Assembly: GCA_951801965.1 (NCBI GenBank)
Contig: CATOPA010000003.1
Span: 1 to 36,177 of the forward strand
From: an uncultured Erysipelotrichaceae bacterium
Lineage (GTDB): Bacteria > Bacillota_I > Bacilli_A > Erysipelotrichales > Coprobacillaceae
Reading direction: 5' to 3'
DNA: 36,177 nucleotides
This document shows, in pieces, positions 23,672-32,730 of this stretch (the stretch's first letter is position 1; every line of letters starts with the position of its first letter). Made by a program: the position numbers and the translations under genes. Under the pieces are notes generated by a model that had not been told where the DNA came from, ran no database searches, and worked only from the letters and a program-made list of their open reading frames with translations.

Positions 23672-24037
23672 TTATTCATTAAAACCTTTTAGTTTTTCAC
23701 AGCAATGTTCAATTTTATAATCTAATCTTTTTAAACTAGATTGAATATGATCTTGTTGTTTTAAAAGTTCATTTTTCGCTTGAATAAGCACATTCATTCT
23801 TTCTTCTAATGTTTCTTCACCTTTTTCTAAAAGATTCAAATATTTTTGTAAAAGCTGAATACTTAATCCTGCCATTCTCATACATTTCACAAATTCCAAG
23901 CGTTGTAAATCACTTTCTTGATAATCTCTTCTTCCACTTTTATCCTTTTGGATTTTATCAAGAAGTCCTATTTTTTCATAATAACGAAGAGTATCTTGTG
24001 TTAATTCAAACATTTCACTCACTTCTTGTATTTTCAT
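23672..24037 (-). CDS. MerR-family transcriptional regulator (AdhR/NmlR-like)
   Basis: 121-aa MerR regulator. The N-terminal winged helix MKIQEVSEMFELTQDTLRYY with EKIGLLD is diagnostic; a long dimerisation coiled coil follows (EERMNVLIQAKNELLKQQD) and the end carries HCCEKLKGF. The group (AdhR/NmlR) senses reactive aldehydes and electrophiles through Cys, and the adjacent CC could serve that role. It sits directly downstream of the aldo/keto reductase, a common pairing. The ATG at 24037 matches the family start, with GAGGTGAGG upstream. It has its own 19-bp-spacer promoter, implying autoregulation. Confidence 0.9.
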   Translation of the reverse strand: MKIQEVSEMFELTQDTLRYYEKIGLLDKIQKDKSGRRDYQESDLQRLEFVKCMRMAGLSIQLLQKYLNLLEKGEETLEERMNVLIQAKNELLKQQDHIQSSLKRLDYKIEHCCEKLKGFNE

Positions 24038-24056
24038 CACCCTCACCTCTTCAATG

Positions 24057-24087
24057 ATTATATCATTTAGAGTTAAGTCCAAGTCAA
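24057..24087 (-). promoter_or_regulatory. MerR-type promoter with 19-bp spacer and operator
   Basis: Minus strand TTGACT (24082-24087), 19-bp spacer, TATAAT (24057-24062). The spacer contains the imperfect dyad CTTGGACTTAACTCTAAA, very like AdhR/NmlR operators. A 19-bp spacer is the hallmark of promoters activated by MerR twisting. It drives merR itself, beginning just after the reductase gene. Confidence 0.8.
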
Positions 24088-24090
24088 TAA

Positions 24091-25101
24091 CTATTTAAAA
24101 AACGTCCAATAATCTTCATAATTCTTTTGAAGTAGTTCAGGCGTATTTAATTCATATGGACAGTGTTTCATACATTGATTACAATGTATACATTCTTCTA
24201 TTTTTTTCATTTCAGTTTGCCATTTTTCAGATAACCACCCTGCCTCAGGTGCTCTTCTTAACATCAATGACATTCTTGCACACTGATTAATCACAATCCC
24301 TTTTGGACAAGGCATACAATATCCACAACCTCTACAAAAGTTACCAGCTAGCTCTTGTCGATCATTTTCTATAATTTTTTTCATCTCATCAGTTAATTTT
24401 ATGTGACAATCCTGATATGAAAGAAATTCATCAAGTTCACTGACCTTTTGAATTCCCCAAATAGGAAGTGCATTTTTATATTGCAATAAAAAAGCATAAG
24501 CAATATCACTACGAGAAATCAAACCACCTGATAAAGCTTTCATACAAATAAAGCCAACATTTTTTTCTTGACATAATGCAACAAGCTCTTCTTCTTTAGA
24601 ACTTGCTAGATAGCTAAATGGAAATTGTAAAGTATCATACAATCCAGATTCAACAGCTTCTCTTGCTATATGAAGAGCATGATTTGTTAAACCAATAAAG
24701 CGTATTTTTCCTTGTCTTTTAGCCTCTAACATTGCTTCATAAAGACCTGTTCCATCTTGAGGTCGAGGACAGAATGATGGATTATGAAATTGATAAATAT
24801 CTATATAATCCGTTTTTAACATTTTAAGGCTTTGATCAAGATCCTTCCAAAACCCTTCTACATCAGTCGCCATTGTCTTTGTTGAAATAATAATATCTTC
24901 TCTCACATCACTTAATGCAAGACCAATTTTTTCTTCACTATCACTGTATGCTCTGGCTGTATCAAAGAAACGAATGCCATGATCATAAGCTTTTCTTAAT
25001 ATCACCTGTGCTTCTTCAATACTAACACGTTGTACTGGTAAAGCCCCAAATCCATTTTTATTGACTTCAATATTTGTTCTTCCTAATTTTACCTTTTCCA
25101 T
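24091..25101 (-). CDS. Aldo/keto reductase with C-terminal 4Fe-4S domain
   Basis: 336-aa NAD(P)H-dependent aldo/keto reductase. N-terminal GRTNIEVNKNGFGALPVQ, catalytic residues in RFFDTARAYSDSEEKIG (Asp/Tyr) and KTMAT (Lys), and the His in YQFHNPS. The C-terminus adds two Cys motifs, CRGCGYCMPCPKGI and CIHCNQCMKHCPYEL, which fit two 4Fe-4S clusters, typical of anaerobic AKRs that may couple to ferredoxin-type electron flow. ATG at 25101 follows GGTGA. It comes after the HEAT methyltransferase gene (16 bp) and before merR; aldehyde detoxification is a plausible role. Confidence 0.88.
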   Translation of the reverse strand: MEKVKLGRTNIEVNKNGFGALPVQRVSIEEAQVILRKAYDHGIRFFDTARAYSDSEEKIGLALSDVREDIIISTKTMATDVEGFWKDLDQSLKMLKTDYIDIYQFHNPSFCPRPQDGTGLYEAMLEAKRQGKIRFIGLTNHALHIAREAVESGLYDTLQFPFSYLASSKEEELVALCQEKNVGFICMKALSGGLISRSDIAYAFLLQYKNALPIWGIQKVSELDEFLSYQDCHIKLTDEMKKIIENDRQELAGNFCRGCGYCMPCPKGIVINQCARMSLMLRRAPEAGWLSEKWQTEMKKIEECIHCNQCMKHCPYELNTPELLQKNYEDYWTFFK

Positions 25102-25117
25102 TGTTTCACCATCCATT

Positions 25118-26584
25118 CTATTCATTATAATTTTTCTTCATACGTATAATAAAGAAATAAAACATATTTTTTCCTCTTGGTATTTCATAATGTTCTTCTA
25201 AAGCAAGATATCCTTCATGAAGTCTTAAATTTTTTCTAATTAACGCTATTTCACTTGTATATAAGAAAATATATCCTCCAGGTCTCACAAGACGTTTTAA
25301 ACGTTCAAAAAAGCGATCGTAAAGTTCTTTTAATAAAACTTCATTTTTCATTTGTGCTAACGTAGGCATATCTGTTATGACTTCATCAAACATTTCATGA
25401 TTGACAAATCTCATGACATCTTTTTGAACAAAGTATATTGTCTGATTGGCATTTTTTGCATGCTTTCTTGCTATTTCTATGCCTTTTCCATAAATATCTA
25501 TTCCCATAGAAAACTGTGTTTCTTTTTCTGTATTTCTTTCTATTAATAAAACACCACTTCCTACAAAAGGATCTAAAACTTTTGCATGAGGTACAAAATA
25601 AGGCTTAGCAAGCTGAACAAGCGTTGCTGCTACATAAGGCTGCATAGCTGTTGGAATTGTTTCTTTTCTATATTGAAAGCGAGTTCCTTTAAAGTCAGGC
25701 AAACTTAAATAAGCATTCACTTTACCCTTTCTCACTTCCTTAAAAACAATCTCTATATCATAGCTCTCTGTAGCATTCAATAATTGATGTGGATATAATT
25801 CAAAAACTTTCTCAGAGATTTTCTTAATCAATTGTGGATTCTTTTCTCTTAACCCATCAACAATACGATAATAAAATGGGAAAGCATCTCCATAAAGTCT
25901 ATCTAACAATTCAATCAAATGACATCTCTTCATTCCTGCAACAATATCCTCTAAATCAATATTCATTGATGAAGCACCACTTAAGGGTATCAATAAATCC
26001 TTATAACTTCTTATATTTACAATATCATATAATGACGTTGTCCTTACTAAGACACCCTGATTCACAGGTTTGTATTTTAAATGCAAAACAGATTCAAAAA
26101 TAACAAATTGATAATAAGGCAATGATGTTAAAACGACATCAACAGGTTCATGACTTAATTTTAAGACTTTCTTTTTATGTGGTTGATTCTTCAACAATAA
26201 TGGATGAAGTCTTTTTAACTGTGCTTGAACATGCTTTGTTTCTTTATCTTCACTATTCAATAATTGATGTTGTATATATTTTAGTTCATGAATATGTTCA
26301 TGACAATCCTGCATACTCATTCCCTTCAAATAAGCTTCCTTCACATACTCCGTTTTTTCTTGGAGATAAGCATGAAAAAGAACATCAAAAACATTTGAAT
26401 AATATCCTAATAAAGATGCACTGTTTTTTCTCACTTTTGGATCCTCATGAGTTAATAACTCAATAAGTTTGTCTTTTAACTCAAGATCAGATTTTATCTT
26501 TTGTGCAACATGAATATCGTTTTTTAATTCAATTAAAGATTCTCTGATATTCTCATTATTTTTTATACCTCTTATCAAATCCAT
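25118..26584 (-). CDS. HEAT-repeat/THUMP-like RNA methyltransferase fusion
   Basis: 488-aa protein. Residues about 1-125 are helical and HEAT-like (LLTHEDPKVRKNSASLLGYY); about 145-310 form a THUMP-like region ending in the family-typical RFQYRKETIPTAMQPYVAAT; and 330-488 are a Rossmann SAM-dependent methyltransferase. Motif I is VLDPFVGSGVLLIE (336-349) and motif IV is TDMPT (404-408) where Trm14/RlmL-like enzymes usually have N/D-P-P-Y. An RNA N-methylation role is likely but the target is unknown and the altered motif IV is noteworthy. GGGGGA precedes ATG at 26584. It has a good promoter and is followed by the reductase. Confidence 0.8.
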   Translation of the reverse strand: MDLIRGIKNNENIRESLIELKNDIHVAQKIKSDLELKDKLIELLTHEDPKVRKNSASLLGYYSNVFDVLFHAYLQEKTEYVKEAYLKGMSMQDCHEHIHELKYIQHQLLNSEDKETKHVQAQLKRLHPLLLKNQPHKKKVLKLSHEPVDVVLTSLPYYQFVIFESVLHLKYKPVNQGVLVRTTSLYDIVNIRSYKDLLIPLSGASSMNIDLEDIVAGMKRCHLIELLDRLYGDAFPFYYRIVDGLREKNPQLIKKISEKVFELYPHQLLNATESYDIEIVFKEVRKGKVNAYLSLPDFKGTRFQYRKETIPTAMQPYVAATLVQLAKPYFVPHAKVLDPFVGSGVLLIERNTEKETQFSMGIDIYGKGIEIARKHAKNANQTIYFVQKDVMRFVNHEMFDEVITDMPTLAQMKNEVLLKELYDRFFERLKRLVRPGGYIFLYTSEIALIRKNLRLHEGYLALEEHYEIPRGKNMFYFFIIRMKKNYNE

Positions 26585-26615
26585 AAATCAGTTCCCCCAT
26601 ATTCCATTAAATAAA

Positions 26616-26644
26616 ATTATAACATATTTCTTTGACTTATCCAA
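26616..26644 (-). promoter_or_regulatory. Promoter of the HEAT-methyltransferase/reductase operon
   Basis: Minus strand TTGGAT (26639-26644), 17-bp spacer, TATAAT (26616-26621) with TG upstream (TGTTATAAT). It overlaps the end of the yutH-like gene, separating vegetative from spore genes. Confidence 0.65.
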
Positions 26645-27489
26645 TCAATTTTAGGGAGTGTTACATAAAATGATAGTATTTCTAACATATTTATATACAT
26701 TTCTTTTTCTTCTTCCATGTGTTGAAAATATGTTTGAATTTTTTGAGGATTTAATCTTTGGCATAGCAAATCATCAAAAAAGGAAGAAGGATATAAAACT
26801 CTTGCATAAATATAAATAATTTCATAAACATCATAGTATTGCATTTCTAATAATTCTTGAACTTGCTGATATGTGATAAAGTGACTCTGTAAAAGACACA
26901 CAAGTTCTCTTGCTCGAGAGGAAATAGTATAATTTTTGGGATTCAAAAGCTCATAAACATTATTTTCAACTGGATGAGTTAATGATAAAGACAAAGGTAC
27001 AGAAGCATTTTGATCAATAGATAAAATCTCATTTAAAACACAGATACTATTTTCTCCAAGACCACAATAATAATAAATTAAAGAAATTAAGTCTTGATCA
27101 TGTTTAAAACTATAAGCATAGTTTTTCACCATATCTCTTGCACAGTCTATCTTACTAATCCATTGTTCTTTAATATTTATAATTTTCATTTTTTGAAATG
27201 TCATTGGCTGCAACGCATAAAATAAATAATTTTGAAAATGAAATGCACTCTTGGTATAACATAGTAAAACAAAATGATGTGAAATGATATCCTGGTTATT
27301 ATTTTTAACAATATGATAACCTGAACACTGACACTGATACATAAAATAACGATAATATCTATATATATCCAAAAATGTATTGATGCAAGCAACCTCAACA
27401 AGGCAATAAAGCTGATCTTGATATACAAAATATCCACGCTCATCAATATGAGCATGTATTCCATAATACATTTCTAAAAGATTTTGCAT
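26617..27489 (-). CDS. YutH-like (CotS-family) spore coat protein
   Basis: 290-aa protein that resembles YutH, a CotS-family spore coat protein with a kinase-like fold. Matching features are the N-terminal LLEMYYGI ... DQLYCLVEV, the central YYYCGLGENSICVLNEIL (compare YYLGLAENAIQ in YutH) and the C-terminal YARVLYPSSFFDDLL. Catalytic kinase residues are not evident, as in the family. It is rich in Tyr and Cys. It directly follows yunB by 17 bp, and the sporulation partner strengthens the assignment. The ribosome site is weak (AAAGAAG). The recognition is from memory of the motif pattern, so this remains tentative. Confidence 0.6.
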   Translation of the reverse strand: MQNLLEMYYGIHAHIDERGYFVYQDQLYCLVEVACINTFLDIYRYYRYFMYQCQCSGYHIVKNNNQDIISHHFVLLCYTKSAFHFQNYLFYALQPMTFQKMKIINIKEQWISKIDCARDMVKNYAYSFKHDQDLISLIYYYCGLGENSICVLNEILSIDQNASVPLSLSLTHPVENNVYELLNPKNYTISSRARELVCLLQSHFITYQQVQELLEMQYYDVYEIIYIYARVLYPSSFFDDLLCQRLNPQKIQTYFQHMEEEKEMYINMLEILSFYVTLPKIDWISQRNML

Positions 27490-27506
27490 AATGATTCTTC
27501 TTTCTA

Positions 27507-28160
27507 TTAAGAGTAAATAAGTGGAACTTGTCCTTGAAAAATTTCTAATAAAACTGGGATTGTAATTGTATGTGTATGATATTGTTCAAAAAATGGATAA
27601 ACCATTGTTAAATTCATATGGACTTCTATAGAAAGTTCTACCATGACATGATTCACTCCATAATTTTGAATATTTTTCACAACAGAGCTTCCAACACTTG
27701 AAAGATGTCTATATTTAATAGGAATTTGAGGTGTACAAAAAGGAATCACTGGTAAATGAAAAAGAGTTGTTATTGGGACTCTTGATATAATTCCTGTTTG
27801 ACTGACTGTTTCTAATCGTTTTTGATAAAAACTATCATCCTGACGATGATAATTTCCTTCTTCTAAAAGAGCATATGTCTGCTCAATATCTAAAACAATC
27901 TTTGAAGCAAGCTGATTGACTTTGACCATATCAAAATCTATAAGTTCAATCTCATTATTATCTCCTCTTTTCATAATAACAAGTTCATCAAACTGTGATT
28001 CACTTGTAAAGTAACAATGAGAAATAATCAATTGATTAAAACGTTCAATTTCCATCTTTCCATATTCTTTTAAAACAGGAATAGAATGAACATATCCAAA
28101 TGAGCTCACCAATAAAACAAGACATAGACTTATAAAAATAATGATCAATCCTTTTTTCAT
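27507..28160 (-). CDS. yunB: Sporulation protein YunB
   Basis: 217-aa sporulation protein, anchored by one N-terminal membrane helix (GLIIIFISLCLVLLVSSFGYV). Family marks are the extracytoplasmic IPIKYRHLSSVGSSVVKNI, QNYGVNHVMVELSIEVHM and the terminal IPVLLEIFQGQVPLIYS. In Bacillus YunB is a sigma-E-controlled mother-cell protein needed for normal spore formation. Two adjacent ATG codons (28163, 28160) follow TTGGTGA; 28160 has the better spacing. A sigma-E-like promoter is seen just upstream, after the fthC terminator. Confidence 0.88.
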   Translation of the reverse strand: MKKGLIIIFISLCLVLLVSSFGYVHSIPVLKEYGKMEIERFNQLIISHCYFTSESQFDELVIMKRGDNNEIELIDFDMVKVNQLASKIVLDIEQTYALLEEGNYHRQDDSFYQKRLETVSQTGIISRVPITTLFHLPVIPFCTPQIPIKYRHLSSVGSSVVKNIQNYGVNHVMVELSIEVHMNLTMVYPFFEQYHTHTITIPVLLEIFQGQVPLIYS

Positions 28161-28175
28161 CATCTTCACCAAGAC

Positions 28176-28205
28176 ATTATATGTAAAAAAGAGATGAAAA
28201 ATAAC
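28176..28205 (-). promoter_or_regulatory. Candidate sigma-E-type promoter of yunB
   Basis: Minus strand -35-like GTTATTTT (28198-28205), 14-bp spacer, -10 CATATAAT (28176-28183; sigma-E consensus CATACAnT, 7 of 8). The leader would be very short and a sigma-A reading of TATAAT is also possible. Confidence 0.45.
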
Positions 28206-28238
28206 AAAAAAAGACAACTATCATTAACGATAGTCATC
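28206..28238 (-). terminator. Terminator at the end of the suf-fthC operon
   Basis: Minus-strand arms GATGACTATC (28229-28238) and GATAGTTGTC (28213-28222) pair over 10 bp with two G-U, loop GTTAAT, then seven T. It begins inside the end of fthC. Confidence 0.8.
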
Positions 28239-28772
28239 TTCTTTATATGTTATGATTTCATCTAAAGGAATATCAAAATCATCATAATCAATATGTTCGA
28301 CATATTGATAAGAAAAAGCCAAACCCAACTTGTATCCACAAAAATCATTTTGAAAATATTTATCATAATATCCTTTACCATAGCCAACACGATAGCATTT
28401 TTGATCATAAGCTAGCAAAGGAACAATCATAAGATCAATATCTTTTGGATCAGTAACTTGACAGCCAATAGGCTCTAAAACATGAAAATGTCCTGGTTTT
28501 AAATCATTCATATCATGAATATCATAAAAATGCATGATATCACCTTGAACCTTTGGTACACAAACACGATGTGTTTGAAGTGCTTTTTGAATCAACAATA
28601 AAGTAGAAACTTCTTGAGGTAAAGAGACATAAATTCCAATTGTTTTTGACTTGAGAAATAATGGATGCCTCAAAACCTGATTCATAATATTTTCATTTTC
28701 TACCATTTGTTGTTGAGATGGAAATTGCTGTCTGAGTTGCTTTATCAAAGAACGAATAGTCGCTTTATCCAA
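28224..28772 (-). CDS. fthC: 5-formyltetrahydrofolate cyclo-ligase
   Basis: 182-aa enzyme converting 5-formyl-THF to 5,10-methenyl-THF with ATP. Family motifs: N-terminal [24 protein letters not shown], and C-terminal [14 protein letters not shown] with [13 protein letters not shown], the ATP/phosphate-binding loop. The start appears to be TTG at 28772, nine bases after GGGAG and inside the last codons of sufB (overlap 8 nt); no ATG fits before the conserved N-terminus. It is the last gene of the suf transcript and ends at a strong terminator. Coupling to the Fe-S operon is unexpected, though gene order alone does not show a functional link. Confidence 0.93.
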   Translation of the reverse strand: MDKATIRSLIKQLRQQFPSQQQMVENENIMNQVLRHPLFLKSKTIGIYVSLPQEVSTLLLIQKALQTHRVCVPKVQGDIMHFYDIHDMNDLKPGHFHVLEPIGCQVTDPKDIDLMIVPLLAYDQKCYRVGYGKGYYDKYFQNDFCGYKLGLAFSYQYVEHIDYDDFDIPLDEIITYKEDDYR

Positions 28773-30171
28773 TACTTTCTTCTCCCATATCTAAACGAAT
28801 CAATTGATTTAATTCAACAGCATATTCCATTGGAAGCTCTCTTGAAAATGGTTCAATAAATCCCATCACAATCATCTCTGTTGCCTGCTGTTTTGTTAAT
28901 CCTCTGCTCATTAAATAAAATAACTGATCTTCTGAAACTTTAGAAACCGTTGCTTCATGTTCAATAAGAGAATCGTTATTTAACATCATATTTGTTGGAA
29001 CAGTATCACTTGTAGAGAGTTCATCTAATATCAATGTATCACACTCTACCTTACTTTTTGAATTTGTAGCATTTTTATTATGCCTCACAAGCCCGCGATA
29101 ATTCACCTTTCCCCCACGACGAGAAATGGATTTCGAAATGATTTGGCTTGAAGTGTTTTTTGCCAAATGAATCATCTTAGAACCAGAATCTAAAATTTGA
29201 CATTCATCAGCAACAGCAATTGTTATACATGTTCCTTTTGCACCTTCACCTGCCAAAAGACATGTTGGATATTTCATAGTGACAAGTGAACCAATATTAC
29301 CATCAACCCACTCCATAGAACCATTTTTAAAAACTTTTGCTCTTTGAGTCACAAGGTTGTAAATGTTTTTTGACCAGTTTTGAATTGTTGTATAACGACA
29401 CTTTGCTCCTTCTAAAACAACAATTTCAACAACTCCAGCATGTAAAGAATCTTTAGAATAACTTGGAGCAGTACATCCTTCTACATAATGAATATCTGAA
29501 CCTTCATCAACAATAATCAAAGTTCTTTCAAACTGTGCCATTCTTTCAGAATTAATTCTAAAATAAGATTGTAATGGTTTTTCTAAAGTCACACCTTTAG
29601 GCACATAAATAAATGATCCACCTGACCAGACAGCACCATTCAAGGCTGAAAACTTATTATCATAATAAGGAATAACAGTATCAAAATACTTCTTAAAAAT
29701 CTCAGGATACTCTCTCAAACCACTATCTATATCTAAAAAAATAACACCTTTTTCTTTCACTTCTTCTAACATGTTGTGATAAACAACTTCTGATTCATAT
29801 TGTGCTGAAGCTCCAGCTAAAAAATGCTGTTCTGCTTCAGGAATCCCTAACTTATTAAAGGTTTCTTTAATTGTTTCAGGAACTTCTTCCCATTTATCAG
29901 TCAAATTATCACTAGGTCGATTATAATAAACATATTCGTCAAAATTCATTTGACTTAAATCAACACCCCATGAAGGCATTGGTTTTTCTAAGAAACATTT
30001 CAATGATTTCAAACGATATTCCAGCATCCATTCAGGTTCATTCTTAATTCTTGAAATCTCTCTGACAATATCTTCATTTAACCCTTTAGGTGTTTTAAAA
30101 ACTGAAACATCTTCATCTATAAAATCATATTCTGCATGATTTGTAGGAATATTTTCTTTATCAATAGCCAT
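28765..30171 (-). CDS. sufB: Fe-S cluster assembly scaffold SufB
   Basis: 468-aa SufB, central subunit of the SufBCD scaffold on which Fe-S clusters are built. Motifs: [11 protein letters not shown] near the N-terminus, [44 protein letters not shown] (conserved Cys), and C-terminal [21 protein letters not shown] with the terminal helix. Length is normal. ATG at 30171 lies 2 nt after the sufU stop with GAGG six bases upstream; the upstream in-frame GTG overlaps that site. It shares the final eight bases with fthC. Confidence 0.96.
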   Translation of the reverse strand: MAIDKENIPTNHAEYDFIDEDVSVFKTPKGLNEDIVREISRIKNEPEWMLEYRLKSLKCFLEKPMPSWGVDLSQMNFDEYVYYNRPSDNLTDKWEEVPETIKETFNKLGIPEAEQHFLAGASAQYESEVVYHNMLEEVKEKGVIFLDIDSGLREYPEIFKKYFDTVIPYYDNKFSALNGAVWSGGSFIYVPKGVTLEKPLQSYFRINSERMAQFERTLIIVDEGSDIHYVEGCTAPSYSKDSLHAGVVEIVVLEGAKCRYTTIQNWSKNIYNLVTQRAKVFKNGSMEWVDGNIGSLVTMKYPTCLLAGEGAKGTCITIAVADECQILDSGSKMIHLAKNTSSQIISKSISRRGGKVNYRGLVRHNKNATNSKSKVECDTLILDELSTSDTVPTNMMLNNDSLIEHEATVSKVSEDQLFYLMSRGLTKQQATEMIVMGFIEPFSRELPMEYAVELNQLIRLDMGEESIG

Positions 30172-30172
30172 A

Positions 30173-30610
30173 TTATTCCTCACTTTCTTCCATCAGTTTT
30201 ATAAGTCCATTCCATCCTAGTGTTGCACATTTGATACGATTGGCTTGTTTGTGTGTGTTTTTAAAAGCAATCGCTTCTTCTAAAAGTTCTTCATCATAAT
30301 CTTTTTCATAAATCATATTCATATAATTATCAATAATTTTTTGAGCTTCTTCCTTCGTTTTTCCAATGACAAGTTCACTCATAATAGATGTTGATGCTGT
30401 ACATATTGCACAAGCTTCTCCATCGTATCTCAAATCTTCAATGATATCACCATCAAATTTCACTTGAATATCCAAGTTATCTATGCATGTTTCAGAATTC
30501 ATATTGACTTTTTGATAAGTATCATCTTGAACCAGTCCTCTATGGCGAGGATTTTGATAATGATCCATGATAATTTGTCTTAATATTTGTGGATTATCCA
30601 AAGAATGCAT
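30173..30610 (-). CDS. sufU: SufU, zinc-dependent sulfurtransferase/scaffold
   Basis: 145-aa SufU, accepting sulfur from SufS through a zinc-bound active site. Key residues align with Bacillus SufU: C42 and D44 (TCIDN), C67 (GEACAIC) and C128 (IKCATLGW); an additional C70 is present. The usual NPxCGD segment reads SETCID, retaining only the metal ligands. The start at 30610 overlaps the sufS end by 17 nt and has a GGGGATGA rather far upstream, so translation probably depends on coupling. Confidence 0.95.
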   Translation of the reverse strand: MHSLDNPQILRQIIMDHYQNPRHRGLVQDDTYQKVNMNSETCIDNLDIQVKFDGDIIEDLRYDGEACAICTASTSIMSELVIGKTKEEAQKIIDNYMNMIYEKDYDEELLEEAIAFKNTHKQANRIKCATLGWNGLIKLMEESEE

Positions 30611-31823
30611 CTAAAAAGTCATCCCCTTTCTTACATACTTCTATAAATCTATCTATTTCTTCAAATGTGTTATAGAAATAGAAAGATACTCTTAATGTTG
30701 AAGTTACCTCTAAAAAATCATCTAATATTTTGGCACAATGTTGCCCTGCTCTTACAGCAATGCCATAAGTATTAAACAAACTCGCAGCATCTTGTGAAAA
30801 AACACCTTTTATATTAAAAGCAATTGCTCCAAGTGATGATTCATTATATATTTCTACATTTTCTATCTTTTTCATTTCTTGTATACAATAATTTCTCAGC
30901 TGTAATTCATGTTGGCGAATATTTTCCATCCCAATAGCTTCAATATATTGAATAGCAGCCCCTAGTCCTATAGCACCTTCAATATGCGGAGTTCCAGCTT
31001 CAAATTTATAGGGTGGATTTTTTAAAGTGACAACACCACAACTGTTATATCTTGTATTTGATCCTCCACCTAAACGTGTTGGTTTCATTTCACATAATAA
31101 ATCATATTTACCATACATGACCCCAATACCTGTAGGTCCACACATTTTATGACCAGAAAAAGCAAGAAAATCTATATCTGATTGTTGAACATCAGTACGT
31201 TGATGAGGAACACTTTGCGCTCCATCAACAACAACGATAATTCCTTGGCTATGAGCATAGGCACAAATCTCTTGAATAGGTGCATCAAAACCTAAAACAT
31301 TTGTCACTTGAGCAATAGAAATAATCTTTGTCTTTGAAGTGATTGCCTTTTTCACATTGTCAAGTGTTAATGTCCCTCTTTCATCAAGATCAATATAACG
31401 AACAATAGATTGCGTTTGTGCAGCAACATCAAACCATGGTAATGTATTAGATGCATGTTCCGCAACAGTCAATAAGATTTCATCCCCTTGATGTAAATGC
31501 GTTAATCCATAGCCATAAGCAATCATATTTAAGGCATCTGTTGAGCCAGATGTAAAAACAATTTCTTCAGCCCTTTTTGCATGAATAAAATTTTGTATAA
31601 TACGTCTTGCTTCTTCATATTTTTCATCGACTTCATGAGATAAATCATAATCTCCTCGATGAGCATTGCCTGAATAACAGCTCAAATACTCACAAACACT
31701 ATCAATTACACACTGAGGTTTTAAAGTTGTTGCACCATTATCTAGATAAGCCAAAGGATGTCCATGCATTTTTTTGCCATTAAGCATAGGAAAATCCTTA
31801 CGAATTTTTTGAACATCTAACAT
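30594..31823 (-). CDS. sufS: Cysteine desulfurase SufS
   Basis: 409-aa type II cysteine desulfurase that removes sulfur from L-cysteine as persulfide and hands it to SufU. PLP-lysine is in FSGHKMCGPTGIGV, the active-site Cys in AVRAGQHCAK, and the N-terminal substrate region YLDNGATTLKP is intact. ATG at 31823 follows AGGTAGGTG with good spacing and lies 1 nt after the sufD stop. Translation is coupled in both directions. Confidence 0.97.
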   Translation of the reverse strand: MLDVQKIRKDFPMLNGKKMHGHPLAYLDNGATTLKPQCVIDSVCEYLSCYSGNAHRGDYDLSHEVDEKYEEARRIIQNFIHAKRAEEIVFTSGSTDALNMIAYGYGLTHLHQGDEILLTVAEHASNTLPWFDVAAQTQSIVRYIDLDERGTLTLDNVKKAITSKTKIISIAQVTNVLGFDAPIQEICAYAHSQGIIVVVDGAQSVPHQRTDVQQSDIDFLAFSGHKMCGPTGIGVMYGKYDLLCEMKPTRLGGGSNTRYNSCGVVTLKNPPYKFEAGTPHIEGAIGLGAAIQYIEAIGMENIRQHELQLRNYCIQEMKKIENVEIYNESSLGAIAFNIKGVFSQDAASLFNTYGIAVRAGQHCAKILDDFLEVTSTLRVSFYFYNTFEEIDRFIEVCKKGDDFLDAFFG

Positions 31824-31824
31824 A

Positions 31825-32730
31825 TCACGCACCTACCTTTGATAAGGCTGTTTCAAAGCGTTCTTTAATCATTTTATTATCTATCACAGCAATAACAGGC
31901 TTTAAATAACCATATGTAATCAAATGCATAGCTTGTTTTTTTGTAAGACCTCTGCTTTGTAAATAATAAAGATGCTCTTCATCCATCTTTCCAACAGCAG
32001 CTGCATGTGATGCCTTCACATCATATTCATCAATATATAAATAAGGATTAGCTTGAGCAACACATTTTTCATCGAAAACCATAATTTTATTCGTTTGATG
32101 GCTAGCAGAACCATGCTGTCCTTTTGTGATAGATCCTACTCCATCAATAATCAGTTTACCTTCATCTTTCACAACACCATAATTATCCATTTGACCATAT
32201 GTCAAAGGACAACAATGTTGAATAAAGACTTCATAATGCTTGCTTTCTTTTTTCTTAGAAAGAACTGCCATTCTGACTTTTGCTTGTGCACCTTCTCCTT
32301 GAAGATAATAATGATATTTTCCATCATAACATCCATCAGACAACTCTGCATAGCCACATTGGCATAATGCATCATTTTGCAAAAAGACTTCTTCTTTCAC
32401 ATAAATATCTTCTTCGTTAGAAGAGTCATTCTCACTAAAGATATGAAGCATAGCACTCTCTTGCACATATATTTTCTTTTGAAAATGAGAATGATTTTCA
32501 AAGATTTTTGTTTCAATCATTTGTACTTCAACATGTTCTTTTATAACTATATTAATATCCATTGACTCATTTTGATCTAAAAGATAAACAAATTGTATTT
32601 CTACAGGCTTTTGATTTTGAAAACAAATTGTATGATTTTCAAAATCAACACCTTCAGGAAGATTCGCTTTTATGCATTGTCCATTATATACAACACAATA
32701 GAAAGAACTACTTAAGACATAATTATCCAT
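31825..32730 (-). CDS. sufD: Fe-S assembly protein SufD (short form)
   Basis: 301-aa SufD-type subunit of the SufBCD complex. The C-terminal half is well conserved: GSITKGQHGSASHQTNKIMV, the motif DEYDVKASHAAAVGKMDEEH and LYYLQSRGLTKKQAMHLI. It is roughly a hundred residues shorter than common SufD proteins and its N-terminal beta-helix region is poorly conserved, as in other short clostridial versions. ATG at 32730 overlaps the sufC end by eight bases; AAGGA lies about 11 bases upstream. The adjoining GTG at 32754 would extend it by 8 aa. Confidence 0.9.
   Translation of the reverse strand: MDNYVLSSSFYCVVYNGQCIKANLPEGVDFENHTICFQNQKPVEIQFVYLLDQNESMDINIVIKEHVEVQMIETKIFENHSHFQKKIYVQESAMLHIFSENDSSNEEDIYVKEEVFLQNDALCQCGYAELSDGCYDGKYHYYLQGEGAQAKVRMAVLSKKKESKHYEVFIQHCCPLTYGQMDNYGVVKDEGKLIIDGVGSITKGQHGSASHQTNKIMVFDEKCVAQANPYLYIDEYDVKASHAAAVGKMDEEHLYYLQSRGLTKKQAMHLITYGYLKPVIAVIDNKMIKERFETALSKVGA

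Noticed and set aside
31825-32730. Truncated sufD pseudogene
   Set aside because: It is shorter than common SufD, but the conserved C-terminal core is intact, the frame is open and coupling to neighbours is preserved, so it is treated as functional.
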